Source: JBBRSC01 sp038245795 (lineage in GTDB: Bacteria > Actinomycetota > Acidimicrobiia > Acidimicrobiales > Microtrichaceae). Taken from it: 11,052 nucleotides of DNA. Below the pieces are notes generated by a model. That model saw only the letters and a list, made by a program, of their open reading frames with translations, ran no database searches and was not told where the DNA came from. The stretch covers positions 1 through 11,052 of the forward strand of contig JBBRSC010000093.1 of the NCBI GenBank assembly GCA_038245795.1, in the 5' to 3' direction. Made by a program: the position numbers and the translations under genes. Positions 1-7,228 of the stretch are shown here, one piece after another. How positions within the stretch are numbered: position 1 is the stretch's first letter; the number at the start of each line of letters is the position of its first letter.

Positions 1-1114
1 AGCTCAACGATGCGAGCGATATCTGGCCCGCGTAACCCGCCAGCGGCACCAAGCTGAGCGCCATGAGCGCGAAGAAGTAAGCAGGGAGCAGCGTGCCGAC
101 TGCGGTGTCAGCGCCCATCAAGGAGGCCACCGCCACCGTCACGACCACCAAGCTGGCCGCACCGACGTAGGTCATTCGCATCGTCGGAATTGGCCATCGA
201 TCACGGGCCCGTTTGATGCCGCCAGCACGCAGCCGCTGCTCGGGTTGGACCACCAACATGACGAACAACAACAGCGGCGGCAACGCGTAGGTCAGATTCC
301 CCAACGCAAATCCGCCGATCTCCTTGTTGCCACCCAGGTAGCCCTTCACGTAAGACTCGCCAAGCCCGAGCATCATCGCGCCAGCGAATGCCCACGGGAG
401 ACTCCGAAGTCGCCCGACCACCGCCGCCGCAAACGCGTTGACCACGAGGAACGTCAGGTCGAGCTGTTTCAATCCATAGGTGGGAGCGACGAGTATCCCC
501 GAGATCGCGCCGAGCGATGCGCCGATGGACCAAGAGATCATCGACACACGATCGGGCCGGGCACCGTTCAGTTGGAGAAGTGCTCGATCATCGACAACCG
601 CCCGCATTGCAACACCGGTTCGGGTTCGTCGGAGGATGTACCAGAGCGCCACCGCCACGATGACGGCGACCACCAGGATCGTGATGCGGTGGTAGGACAC
701 GTTGACGCCTGCAATCCGAACGATCTTTCCGGGAAAGAAGTCCTTGCTGTTCCGCGCCACACTTCCCGGCCAGATCACGTTGCCGAGCCCGTAGAGCGCC
801 AACAGCAGGCTGACCGGAACCACAATCCGGACCGCCTCGGACGCATCGCCCAGGTTGCGCATGATCACCCGCTCGATGACGGCACCGAGCGCTGGCGCCA
901 GGATCAGAACCACCAGCGGGAGGGCAATCAGATCGCTCCATCCCCAGGCGCTATGGAACTGCCAGTACGTAAAGGCCCCGATCATTCCGACCGCGCCGTG
1001 GGCGAAGTTGAAAATGCCTGAGGTCGTATACGTCACGACCAGCCCGCAGGCCGCAATGGCATAGACGGCCGCGAGGCTGACGCCCGTGACCGTGAAGATC
1101 AGGAACTTATCCAC
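1..1114 (-). CDS. Branched-chain amino-acid-type ABC transporter permease, LivH-LivM fusion (3' part outside window)
   Basis: Membrane permease of a Liv/HAAT-type ABC importer. I translated the minus strand from a GTG at 1114 and found it open to the left edge (371 codons). It begins MDKFLIFTVTGVSLAAVYAI, the usual LivH start. Near residues 165-200 it carries the LivH signature GVAMRAVVDDRALLQLNGA followed by SWSIGASLGAISGILVAP. At about residue 290 the LivH part ends in a basic linker (EQRLRAGGIKRARDRW). New hydrophobic segments then lead to ALSLVPLAGYAGQISLA (about 350-368), a LivM N-terminal motif. No stop separates the two, so LivH and LivM domains appear fused; at least 250 more residues would lie off the left edge. 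GTG was chosen because it sits 3 nt after the stop of the binding-protein gene and no upstream ATG fits; no strong Shine-Dalgarno is visible, which suggests translational coupling. ATPase genes (LivG/LivF) are expected beyond the edge. Substrate unknown; amino acids, acyl or aromatic compounds are all possible for this family. Confidence 0.9.
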   Translation of the reverse strand, partial: MDKFLIFTVTGVSLAAVYAIAACGLVVTYTTSGIFNFAHGAVGMIGAFTYWQFHSAWGWSDLIALPLVVLILAPALGAVIERVIMRNLGDASEAVRIVVPVSLLLALYGLGNVIWPGSVARNSKDFFPGKIVRIAGVNVSYHRITILVVAVIVAVALWYILRRTRTGVAMRAVVDDRALLQLNGARPDRVSMISWSIGASLGAISGILVAPTYGLKQLDLTFLVVNAFAAAVVGRLRSLPWAFAGAMMLGLGESYVKGYLGGNKEIGGFALGNLTYALPPLLLFVMLVVQPEQRLRAGGIKRARDRWPIPTMRMTYVGAASLVVVTVAVASLMGADTAVGTLLPAYFFALMALSLVPLAGYAGQISLASLS

Positions 1115-1117
1115 GGC

Positions 1118-2548
1118 TCAGAACTTGCGCGACGGATCTCGTTTGCCCTGGCCGAAGTCGCCCGTCAAGGTCGCGAGTTTGGAACAGAAGAAGCCCTGGC
1201 CATTGTCGTCCTTGCTGCCGAGGTCGGGTTGGGCCCGAACCAAGGCTCCACCTTTGACCGTGAGCAACACTGCACACTCCGACGGGGCAAACTTGCCGGG
1301 GTCCGTTACGGCGTGAAGTCCACCACCGTCCCACGAATCGATCTTCGAGATCGCCTCGAGCACGCAGTCTCGCGACACCTCGCCCCCGCTGGTTGTCGCA
1401 CAGTCGGTCACGCCTTGAGCGAACAGCAGCCACGAGGAGAACGCCTGCATGCTGAGTCCCGCGATCTTGGCATCGGCAGGCCCGTCGTTCTTCAGGATGT
1501 CGAGATACTGCTTGGTCGCCGGCCACTTGTCCGCCTCGGCACGTGGCAGTCCAGCGCCACGAATGAACAGTCCCTCGACCGCCTCGGGACCTGAGCTCTC
1601 CAGCAACACCGGGTCGTCCTGGTTGGCATCAGCGAAGAGAATGCCGTCCCAGTTCTGCGCCTTGAGCGCCTGCGACGCCTTCGACAGGTTGGTCGGCTCC
1701 CCGACGAAGGTCACGGCTTTGGCGCCGGAGTCGATCACCTGCTGGGCAACGATGCTCCAGTCGGGTGTTCCGATGGCGTCGTAGGAGATGTCGGGCAGCT
1801 TGCCGAATCCTGGAACCTGGGCACCAGTCCCGTAGATCTGCTCCATGTTCGACTTGAGTGACGGAAGGTTGCCCCACAGCACCATCGTCTTCGCCATCTT
1901 GTCCGGGAACTTGTTGACCAACATCTGGATCCAGTTGGTGGGCTTGACGTAGATCGGAGTCGGCAATGCCTGGAACTGACCATTGGCGCCCGAAAACTCG
2001 GGTGAGACCGTGAAGCCTGGCACCGCCGCCATCTTGCAGAGGTGGAAGTCGCTCTCGGGCTTGCCGGAGAACATCAACTGATCCTGGACCCAACCGCCGC
2101 CCACCATCATGAAGGTGCCCTTGCATGCCGTTGCCATCGCATCCTCAACTTTGAGGAGTTGCCCGTCGAGGTCGACGAGATCGATCTTCATGCCACCGAT
2201 GCCGCCCTGGTCATTGCACCACTTCGTGAACGCCGCGCTCGCATCCCACATCTCTTTGAGGAGTCCCGGTCGAATCGTCGAGGTGCGATCATTCGCAGTA
2301 CCGACCCGCAAGACGTCCGGTGAGCCGCCAGCCTCGCTGGCCTTGACGGTGATCTTTTTTCCCCCGACGTCCTTGCCACACGATGGCGACTTCAGGGTGC
2401 CGAAGGTCCCAGCGGCGGCCGGCACCGTCGTGGGCGCACCCGGAGCGGTGGTTGTTGCGTCGCCCGACACCTTGTCGGAGCCGCTCGCGCCGCAGCCCGC
2501 GCCGATCAACGCCAGTGCCGCAACCGTTGCAACCATCAACCGCTTCAT
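1118..2548 (-). CDS. ABC transporter substrate-binding lipoprotein (periplasmic-binding type 1, LivJ/K-like)
   Basis: Extracytoplasmic ligand-binding subunit of the adjacent importer, 476 aa. The N-terminus MKRLMVATVAALALIGAGCG is a lipoprotein signal peptide: two basic residues, a hydrophobic core and Cys19 as the probable lipidation site. A Thr/Ala/Pro-rich tether (about residues 30-48) links the anchor to the binding domain. The segment AFTKWCNDQGGIGGMKIDLV (about 106-125) matches the family pattern 'ffN..GGInGr.v'. Further lobes include VLWGNLPSLKSNMEQIYG and VIDSGAKAVTFVGEPTNLSKASQALKAQ, typical of type 1 binding folds. Several cysteines (57, 111 and others) may form disulfides outside the membrane. 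The ATG at 2548 is preceded by a G-rich Shine-Dalgarno (AGGGGGG, about 4 nt upstream). It is the first gene of the leftward transporter unit, faces the amidohydrolase across a palindromic operator, and its stop lies 3 nt before the permease. The ligand cannot be read from the sequence. Confidence 0.92.
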   Translation of the reverse strand: MKRLMVATVAALALIGAGCGASGSDKVSGDATTTAPGAPTTVPAAAGTFGTLKSPSCGKDVGGKKITVKASEAGGSPDVLRVGTANDRTSTIRPGLLKEMWDASAAFTKWCNDQGGIGGMKIDLVDLDGQLLKVEDAMATACKGTFMMVGGGWVQDQLMFSGKPESDFHLCKMAAVPGFTVSPEFSGANGQFQALPTPIYVKPTNWIQMLVNKFPDKMAKTMVLWGNLPSLKSNMEQIYGTGAQVPGFGKLPDISYDAIGTPDWSIVAQQVIDSGAKAVTFVGEPTNLSKASQALKAQNWDGILFADANQDDPVLLESSGPEAVEGLFIRGAGLPRAEADKWPATKQYLDILKNDGPADAKIAGLSMQAFSSWLLFAQGVTDCATTSGGEVSRDCVLEAISKIDSWDGGGLHAVTDPGKFAPSECAVLLTVKGGALVRAQPDLGSKDDNGQGFFCSKLATLTGDFGQGKRDPSRKF

Positions 2549-2584
2549 AGAACCCCCCTGGGCCGAGTGTGGCTCTGACCGAAT

Positions 2585-2607
2585 GTTTCTGACAGAGTGT
2601 CAGAAAC
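2585..2607. promoter_or_regulatory. Perfect 10-bp inverted repeat, probable operator between divergent transporter and amidohydrolase genes
   Basis: Arms GTTTCTGACA (2585-2594) and TGTCAGAAAC (2598-2607) are exact reverse complements around a GAG spacer. The site lies between the divergent starts at 2548 and 2633. An extra half-site, TCTGAC, occurs at 2574-2579, 14 bp before the same hexamer in the left arm. A perfect 20-bp dyad in a short divergent intergenic region is what a dimeric repressor, for example of the TetR or GntR type, would bind. The regulator is not in this window and its family is inference. The left arm also contains a -35-like CTGACA for the rightward gene, so binding could block that promoter directly. 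Confidence 0.75.
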
Positions 2608-2632
2608 CGTAGTCGAGCCGAATGGGGTCGTG

Positions 2633-4351
2633 ATGCATGACGCGATGATTTCGAATGTGACCGTCTACGACGGATCAGGGGGCGAGCCGTTCATCGGGTC
2701 GGTCGCCATCGCCGAAGGGCGGATCGCCGAGGTGCAGCGGGGTACTACGAACCCCGGCGCCGACGTGGTCGCCAACGAGCTCATCGATGGCGCAGGTCTG
2801 GCGATCTGTCCGGGTTTCATCGATCCCCACACGCACTACGACGCGCAGTTGATGTGGGATCCATCCGCCTCGCCCTCCAATCTGCACGGCGTCACCACCG
2901 TCATTGCTGGCAACTGCGGCTTCACCTTGGCGCCGCTCGCTCCCGGCGATGGTGACTACCTACGTCGCATGATGGCGAAGGTCGAAGGTATGCCCCTGGC
3001 GGCGCTCGAACTCGGCGTCGATTGGAACTGGGATTCCTTCGAGGAATACCTCGACCGCTTCTCGGCCGGGCTTGGTGTCAATGCCGCCTTCATGGTCGGT
3101 CACTGCGCGCTGCGACGGCGCGTCATGGGTCCGGCCGCGGTGGGCTCGGAGGCCACGCCACAGCAGATCGACGAAATGGTCACACTGCTCCATCAAGCGA
3201 TCGAAGCCGGCGGTCTCGGCTTTTCCACCACCCTGTCGCGCACCCACTCCGACGGCGACGGCCAACCCGTGGCCTCCCGATGGGCAACCGATGGCGAGCT
3301 GATTGCGCTGGCGACCGCCGTCGGGGAGCACCCCGGCACACAACTCGAGTTCGCGTCCGATGGCTGCCTCGACGGCTTCGACGAGGCCGAGGTGGACTTC
3401 ATGATTCGATTCGCATCCGCCGCTGGTCGACCGCTCAATTGGAATGTCCTCACGGTGGACTCGGCTGATCCCGAGCGCTACCGCAATCAACTCGAAGCCA
3501 TGGATCGCTGCCGAGCGGCAGGGGTCGAGATCAAAGCGCTGACCATGCCCATCCTCGTCGGAATGAACATGAGTTTCGGCACCTACTGCGCGCTCAACAT
3601 GCTGCCGGACTGGGGACCGATCCTGGGCCTTCCAGCCGTTGCCCGACTGGCGTGCCTGCGGGATCCCGACGTGCGCGCCTACCTCGCTGAACGAGCGGCG
3701 TCACCCGAGGCGGGTGTCTTCGCCCGACTCACCGGATGGGACCGCTACGTCATCGGAGACACCTTTGCCGACCCGGGGCTCAGCGGCGTCAAGGTCGGCG
3801 ATCTCGCCGCCGAACGCGGGATATCGCCCTTTGACGCGCTCCTCGACGTGATTGTCGCCGACGACCTCCGAACCGTCCTGTGGCCGGGGCCAACCGATGA
3901 CGACGACGAGTCTTGGCGGCTTCGTTCCCAGGCATGGGAACACCCGTCGGTCATGATCGGCGGCTCCGATGCAGGTGCCCATCTCGATCGCATGTGCGGG
4001 CCGCCCTACACGACGCAGTGGTTGGGCGACTGCTTCCGTGGCAAGCAGCTCGCCACCCCCGAACGCGCCATTCAACAACTCACCGATGTCCCTGCCAAAT
4101 TGTTCGGGCTCGTCGATCGCGGACGGATCGAGGTCGGCGCTCGCGCCGATCTGGTGCTGTTCGATCCCGCCATCATCGACGCCGGCCCGATCGAGATGCG
4201 CCACGATCTCCCTGGTAACACCGGGCGACTGGTCGCCGAGGCGATCGGCGTTCGCACCGTCTGGGTCGATGGTGTGGCGACCATTCAGAACGGCGAGCCG
4301 ACCGGAGCACTCCCGGGACAGGTCGTCCGATCAGGGGTCGACACGCGCTAG
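2633..4351 (+). CDS. Amidohydrolase, N-acyl-D-amino-acid deacylase-like (COG3653-type), divergent metal site
   Basis: Cytoplasmic metal-dependent hydrolase of 572 aa; no signal peptide. Amidohydrolase landmarks: N-terminal beta-sandwich strand MHDAMISNVTVYDGSG; metal-binding PHTHYDAQ (H66, H68); GNCG with Cys95, the bridging cysteine position of D-aminoacylase; GHCALRRRVMG (156-166); GGSDAGAHLDRM with Asp446, the catalytic-Asp position; and a C-terminal sandwich ending with VWVDG and GALPGQVVR. The D-aminoacylase motifs that give two zinc-ligand histidines ('ATHMR' and 'SHHK' type) are not present. Their places seem taken by TQLEFASDG (237-244) and GRPLNWNVL (265-273), so activity on N-acyl-D-amino acids is uncertain. 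The in-frame GTG at 2597 is rejected as start because it lies inside the palindrome. ATG 2633 has GGGG 5 nt upstream and matches the family's N-terminus. The gene is divergent from the ABC transporter, so its substrate may be what the importer brings in. Its 3' end overlaps the wecA-like gene by 21 bp, tail to tail. Confidence 0.88.
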   Translation: MHDAMISNVTVYDGSGGEPFIGSVAIAEGRIAEVQRGTTNPGADVVANELIDGAGLAICPGFIDPHTHYDAQLMWDPSASPSNLHGVTTVIAGNCGFTLAPLAPGDGDYLRRMMAKVEGMPLAALELGVDWNWDSFEEYLDRFSAGLGVNAAFMVGHCALRRRVMGPAAVGSEATPQQIDEMVTLLHQAIEAGGLGFSTTLSRTHSDGDGQPVASRWATDGELIALATAVGEHPGTQLEFASDGCLDGFDEAEVDFMIRFASAAGRPLNWNVLTVDSADPERYRNQLEAMDRCRAAGVEIKALTMPILVGMNMSFGTYCALNMLPDWGPILGLPAVARLACLRDPDVRAYLAERAASPEAGVFARLTGWDRYVIGDTFADPGLSGVKVGDLAAERGISPFDALLDVIVADDLRTVLWPGPTDDDDESWRLRSQAWEHPSVMIGGSDAGAHLDRMCGPPYTTQWLGDCFRGKQLATPERAIQQLTDVPAKLFGLVDRGRIEVGARADLVLFDPAIIDAGPIEMRHDLPGNTGRLVAEAIGVRTVWVDGVATIQNGEPTGALPGQVVRSGVDTR

Positions 4352-5476
4352 AGGTTCCTCGATGGTGTCGGTCGCGCCGCGCCGTGCAAGGCGCCCCGGC
4401 CCGAGGGCGGTGAACACCAGCAGGGCCACTCCGGCCAAGGCGATCGGGACGATGCCCGTGCCTCGTCTCGTGAGCACGGGCACCAGCGCGAAGCTCGACA
4501 ACACTGCCGTGAAGCCCCACATGATCACGACCGCCCGCCGTTGGCCATGTCCGAGCCGCATGAGTCGATGATGGAGATGGTCCTTGTCGGCGGTGGCGAG
4601 CCCCTGTCGTCGGGTGGCGCGTCGCAGCACCGCAAACATCATGTCGAAGAGGGGCACACCGAGAATGACCAGGGGCAACACCAACGGCGCGAAGAAGAAC
4701 CACGACTGGCCGGTGAAGGAGTCGTCGCTCTGACCGCCGACCGCGATGGTGCTGGCCGCCATCAACAATCCCAACAACAACGCCCCAGAATCGCCCATGA
4801 AAATCTTGGCGGGCGAGAAGTTCCACGGGAGAAATCCAAGACAGATGCCGACCACGATCACGGCCAGAAGTGGTCCGACATTGCCTGGTTCGAGCGCTCC
4901 AACTCGTTGCAGCTTGATGCCGTAGACGAGGAAGGCTCCCGCAGCGATCGCCATGGTGCCCGCTGCCAGGCCATCGAGGCCGTCGATGAGGTTTGTGGCA
5001 TTCGCCATGACGATGACCCACAACACCGACAGCACGACCGCTATGTCAGGCGCCAGGACCGTGAAGCCGATGAACGGGACCGGCACGTTGACGATGGTGA
5101 TGCCAGCGAGTGACAACACCGAGCCGGAAAGCACGGTGCCAGCGACCTTGGCGGGGGCCGACACGTCGCGGTAATCGTCGATGAGCCCAGTGACGAAAAT
5201 GATCACCGCTGCTCCGGCGACACCCCAGACGTTCGACGGAATGGAGAACACCTGACTGAAACCACCCAGAAGGCTCGCCACGATCAGTCCTGTGCCGAGC
5301 CCGAACATCATCCCGAGACCACCGATCGACGGAGTCGGCCGATCGTGGACGCGTCGCTCGTCGGGCTGGGCGATCGCGCCGGTTCGGTTGGCCAGCCAAA
5401 TCACGACCGGCATCGAGAGTGTGGTCGCGGCGAACGCCGCGATCAGTACCAGTGCGTAGGAGCCCCACGGCGTCAT
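4331..5476 (-). CDS. wecA: Polyprenyl-phosphate N-acetylhexosamine-1-phosphate transferase (WecA/TagO/Rfe family)
   Basis: Multi-pass membrane enzyme of glycosyltransferase family 4, 381 aa. It transfers a sugar-1-phosphate from a UDP-sugar to undecaprenyl or decaprenyl phosphate, the first lipid-linked step of an envelope polysaccharide. Motifs in order: DERRVHDRPTPSIGGLG (39-55), the catalytic-type DDYRD (100-104), NATNLIDGLDGLAAG (159-173), FMGDSG (226-231) and DKDHLHHRLMRLGH (298-311, the cytoplasmic HLHHRL loop). About ten or eleven hydrophobic segments surround them. The HLHHRL loop and absence of MraY-specific pentapeptide-loop features favour WecA/TagO over MraY; the exact sugar and lipid are unknown. 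The gene is last in rpiB-glyA-wecA, 24 nt after the glyA stop, with a possible internal -10 (5486-5491). In mycobacteria the equivalent rfe precedes the atp operon; here the next gene is a convergent amidohydrolase, so that link is lost. Confidence 0.93.
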   Translation of the reverse strand: MTPWGSYALVLIAAFAATTLSMPVVIWLANRTGAIAQPDERRVHDRPTPSIGGLGMMFGLGTGLIVASLLGGFSQVFSIPSNVWGVAGAAVIIFVTGLIDDYRDVSAPAKVAGTVLSGSVLSLAGITIVNVPVPFIGFTVLAPDIAVVLSVLWVIVMANATNLIDGLDGLAAGTMAIAAGAFLVYGIKLQRVGALEPGNVGPLLAVIVVGICLGFLPWNFSPAKIFMGDSGALLLGLLMAASTIAVGGQSDDSFTGQSWFFFAPLVLPLVILGVPLFDMMFAVLRRATRRQGLATADKDHLHHRLMRLGHGQRRAVVIMWGFTAVLSSFALVPVLTRRGTGIVPIALAGVALLVFTALGPGRLARRGATDTIEEPLARVDP

Positions 5477-5485
5477 TGCAACCCG

Positions 5486-5491
5486 ACGCTA
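5486..5491 (-). promoter_or_regulatory. Possible internal -10 element (TAGCGT) for wecA
   Basis: TAGCGT on the minus strand lies in the 24-nt gap between glyA and the wecA-like gene, 9 nt before the ATG at 5476. It fits the actinobacterial TANNNT -10 and would place the transcription start about at the start codon. The same hexamer stands before the Sua5 gene at 9806-9811. No clear -35 was sought inside glyA. The call rests on position and pattern only; the operon may simply read through. Confidence 0.35.
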
Positions 5492-5500
5492 GACGAGCGG

Positions 5501-6739
5501 TCAGTAGACCGGGTACTTCTCACAGAGGGTGCGAACCTCGTCACGGACGGCAGCAACCTCGGCGGGATCGTTTCGTTCGCGCAGCACCCGAGCGATGAAT
5601 CCGGCGATGTGGGTCATGTCCTCGGGACCCATTCCTTGGGTGGTCACTGACGGCGTACCGATCCGGAGCCCGGACGTCACGAAGGGCGACCGCGGATCAT
5701 CAGGAATCGTGTTCTTGTTCAGCGTGATGCCTGCCTGATCAAGCACGATCTGTGCTTCTTTGCCCGTCAGGTCGGCATCGAAGGAGCGAAGGTCAACGAG
5801 CATGAGGTGATTGTCGGTTCCGCCCGACACGAGACGGAACCCCTCCTCGCCGAGCGCCTTCGCCAAGGCCTGCGCATTGGCGACAATGCCGTGGGCGTAC
5901 TCCCGAAAGGTCGGATGCGCTGCCTCTCGGAAGGCCACCGCCTTGCCGGCGATGACATGCTCGAGCGGTCCACCTTGCAAGCCAGGGAAAATCGCCTTGT
6001 CGATGGCCGCCGCATACTCCTGCTTCGACAGGATGCAGCCGCCACGCGGTCCCCGCAACGTCTTGTGGGTCGTGAACGTGACAACGTCAGCGAGCCCAAC
6101 GGGGTTCGGATGGGCGCCGCCGGCGATGAGCCCCGCGATGTGGGCGGCATCGAACATCATCAATGCGCCCACCTCGTCGCAGATGGCACGGATCGGCTCG
6201 GGATCAATCGCGCGGGGATACGCCGTGGCGCCGCACACGATCATCTTCGGGCGGTGTTCCAACGCCAGATCACGTAACTGATCGAGATCAATCCGCTCGT
6301 CTGAGGGGGTCACCCGGTAGGACACGAAGTTGTAGAAGCGACCGGAGATGTTCACGGGGCTGCCGTGGGTGAGATGTCCGCCGTGGTCGAGGCTCATCCC
6401 CAACACGGTGTCGCCCTGCTCGAGCAGCGCCAAGTAGACACCCAGGTTCGCATTGGCACCGGAGTGCGGCTGCACGTTGGCGTGCTCTGCGCCGAACAGC
6501 GCCTTCACTCGATCGCGAGCGATATCTTCGACGACGTCGACGATCTCGTTGCCGCCGTAGTAGCGCTTCCCCGGGTAGCCCTCGGAATATTTGTTCGTGA
6601 GCACCGAACCCACGGCGCTCATGACCGCCGGCGAGGTGAAGTTCTCGCTGGCAATCAGCTGCAGGCCCTGGTTCTGTCGTTGTTGTTCAGCGTCGAGCAG
6701 GTTGAAAATGTCGTCGTCGTGTTCAGTGGGCCACGGCAT
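5501..6739 (-). CDS. glyA: Serine hydroxymethyltransferase
   Basis: PLP-dependent cytosolic enzyme that interconverts serine plus tetrahydrofolate with glycine plus 5,10-methylene-tetrahydrofolate. The 412-aa length is normal for bacterial GlyA. Motifs: LIASENF (28-34), TNKYSEGYPGKRYYGG (48-63), PHSGANAN (91-98), FDAAHIAGLIAGG (196-208, with the PLP-ring Asp197 and His200) and VTFTTHKTLRGPRGG (220-234), in which Lys226 is the expected Schiff-base lysine. All catalytic positions look intact and the C-terminus is complete (EKYPVY). ATG 6739 is preceded by a good Shine-Dalgarno, AAGGAATT. It lies 18 nt after rpiB and 24 nt before wecA, so it is the middle gene of a leftward operon. The upstream gap is too short to hold a glycine riboswitch. 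Confidence 0.98.
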   Translation of the reverse strand: MPWPTEHDDDIFNLLDAEQQRQNQGLQLIASENFTSPAVMSAVGSVLTNKYSEGYPGKRYYGGNEIVDVVEDIARDRVKALFGAEHANVQPHSGANANLGVYLALLEQGDTVLGMSLDHGGHLTHGSPVNISGRFYNFVSYRVTPSDERIDLDQLRDLALEHRPKMIVCGATAYPRAIDPEPIRAICDEVGALMMFDAAHIAGLIAGGAHPNPVGLADVVTFTTHKTLRGPRGGCILSKQEYAAAIDKAIFPGLQGGPLEHVIAGKAVAFREAAHPTFREYAHGIVANAQALAKALGEEGFRLVSGGTDNHLMLVDLRSFDADLTGKEAQIVLDQAGITLNKNTIPDDPRSPFVTSGLRIGTPSVTTQGMGPEDMTHIAGFIARVLRERNDPAEVAAVRDEVRTLCEKYPVY

Positions 6740-6757
6740 GGGAATTCCTTTTCACAT

Positions 6758-7201
6758 TCAGTTGGGCAACAGGGCGTTGATCTTGGCGACTCGGTCTGCG
6801 TGACGGCCGCCCTCGAAGTGGGCTGCCAGGAATGCGTCGAGTGCATCGAGCGCAACCTGTTCGCCAATGAAGCGCTCGCCCACGCAGAACACGTTGGCGT
6901 CGTTGTGTTCGCGGCTCAAGCGAGCCGAGGTCACGTCGTGCACGGTGGCGGCGCGGACGCCAGGGATCTTGTTGGCAGCCATCGCGATCCCGATACCGGA
7001 ACCGCACACCAACACCCCCAGGTCCGCCGTGCCCGCGGCCACGGCCCGACCGACCGAGGCTCCGTAGTCCGGGTAGTCGACCCGTTCGCCGGTATCGGTT
7101 CCGTGGTTGTCCACGTCGTGGCCGAGCTCGGTACACCGCTGAGCGAGGACTGCCTTGAGGAGGTATCCGGCATGGTCGGCACCGACGGCAATTCTGGTCA
7201 C
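6758..7201 (-). CDS. rpiB: Ribose-5-phosphate isomerase B
   Basis: Cytosolic isomerase of the non-oxidative pentose phosphate pathway (ribulose 5-phosphate to ribose 5-phosphate), LacA/RpiB family, 147 aa, full length. Motifs: VGADHAGYLLK (6-16, with Asp9-His10), DYPDYG (42-47), LVCGSGIGIAMAANK (64-78) and SREHNDANVFCVGERF (96-111). Cys66 is kept at the E. coli RpiB catalytic-base position, unlike the M. tuberculosis enzyme, which uses a glutamate instead. The start is GTG 7201; a -10-like TAGAGT ends 6 nt before it, so the mRNA is probably leaderless. It is the first gene of rpiB-glyA-wecA and diverges from the thiolase-like gene with 35 bp between the starts. An allose-6-phosphate isomerase role is possible for the family but unlikely in this setting. 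Confidence 0.95.
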   Translation of the reverse strand: MTRIAVGADHAGYLLKAVLAQRCTELGHDVDNHGTDTGERVDYPDYGASVGRAVAAGTADLGVLVCGSGIGIAMAANKIPGVRAATVHDVTSARLSREHNDANVFCVGERFIGEQVALDALDAFLAAHFEGGRHADRVAKINALLPN

Positions 7202-7207
7202 GGCGTC

Positions 7208-7213
7208 ACTCTA
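7208..7213 (-). promoter_or_regulatory. -10 element (TAGAGT) of the rpiB-glyA-wecA operon, leaderless
   Basis: On the minus strand TAGAGT is followed by 6 nt and then the GTG start of rpiB. No Shine-Dalgarno stands before that GTG. This spacing is what leaderless actinobacterial genes show (TANNNT with transcription starting at the initiation codon). The extended context CGGTAGAGT resembles CGGTAGCGT before the Sua5 gene. Confidence 0.5.
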
Positions 7214-7222
7214 CCGACGGGC

Positions 7223-7228
7223 TACCGT
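7223..7228 (+). promoter_or_regulatory. -10 element (TACCGT) of the thiolase-like gene, leaderless
   Basis: TACCGT ends 8 nt before the ATG at 7237, and no ribosome-binding site is visible between them. The same TACCGT hexamer is found before the zinc-ribbon gene (9810-9815). Together with the rpiB element it forms a compact divergent promoter pair: CTACCG occurs twice, at 7211-7216 and 7222-7227. Confidence 0.45.

Noticed and set aside
245..1021. 258-codon plus-strand ORF opposite the permease
   Set aside because: It is antisense to a clear LivH-LivM reading frame; its protein is rich in His/Arg/Asp/Gln with no family motif, as expected for a GC-rich shadow.
2597..2632. In-frame GTG at 2597 as start of the amidohydrolase
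   Set aside because: It lies inside the perfect palindrome and has no ribosome-binding site. ATG 2633 has GGGG at good spacing and begins with the usual family N-terminus (MHDAMISNVTVYDG).
4340..4375. Hairpin CGACAC...GTGTCG at the amidohydrolase/wecA junction as a terminator
   Set aside because: Only a 6-bp stem around a loop of about 20 nt with a weak inner stem and no U-tract; could easily be chance in GC-rich coding DNA.
6740..6757. Glycine riboswitch or other leader before glyA
   Set aside because: Only 18 nt lie between rpiB and glyA, just a Shine-Dalgarno; there is no room for an aptamer.
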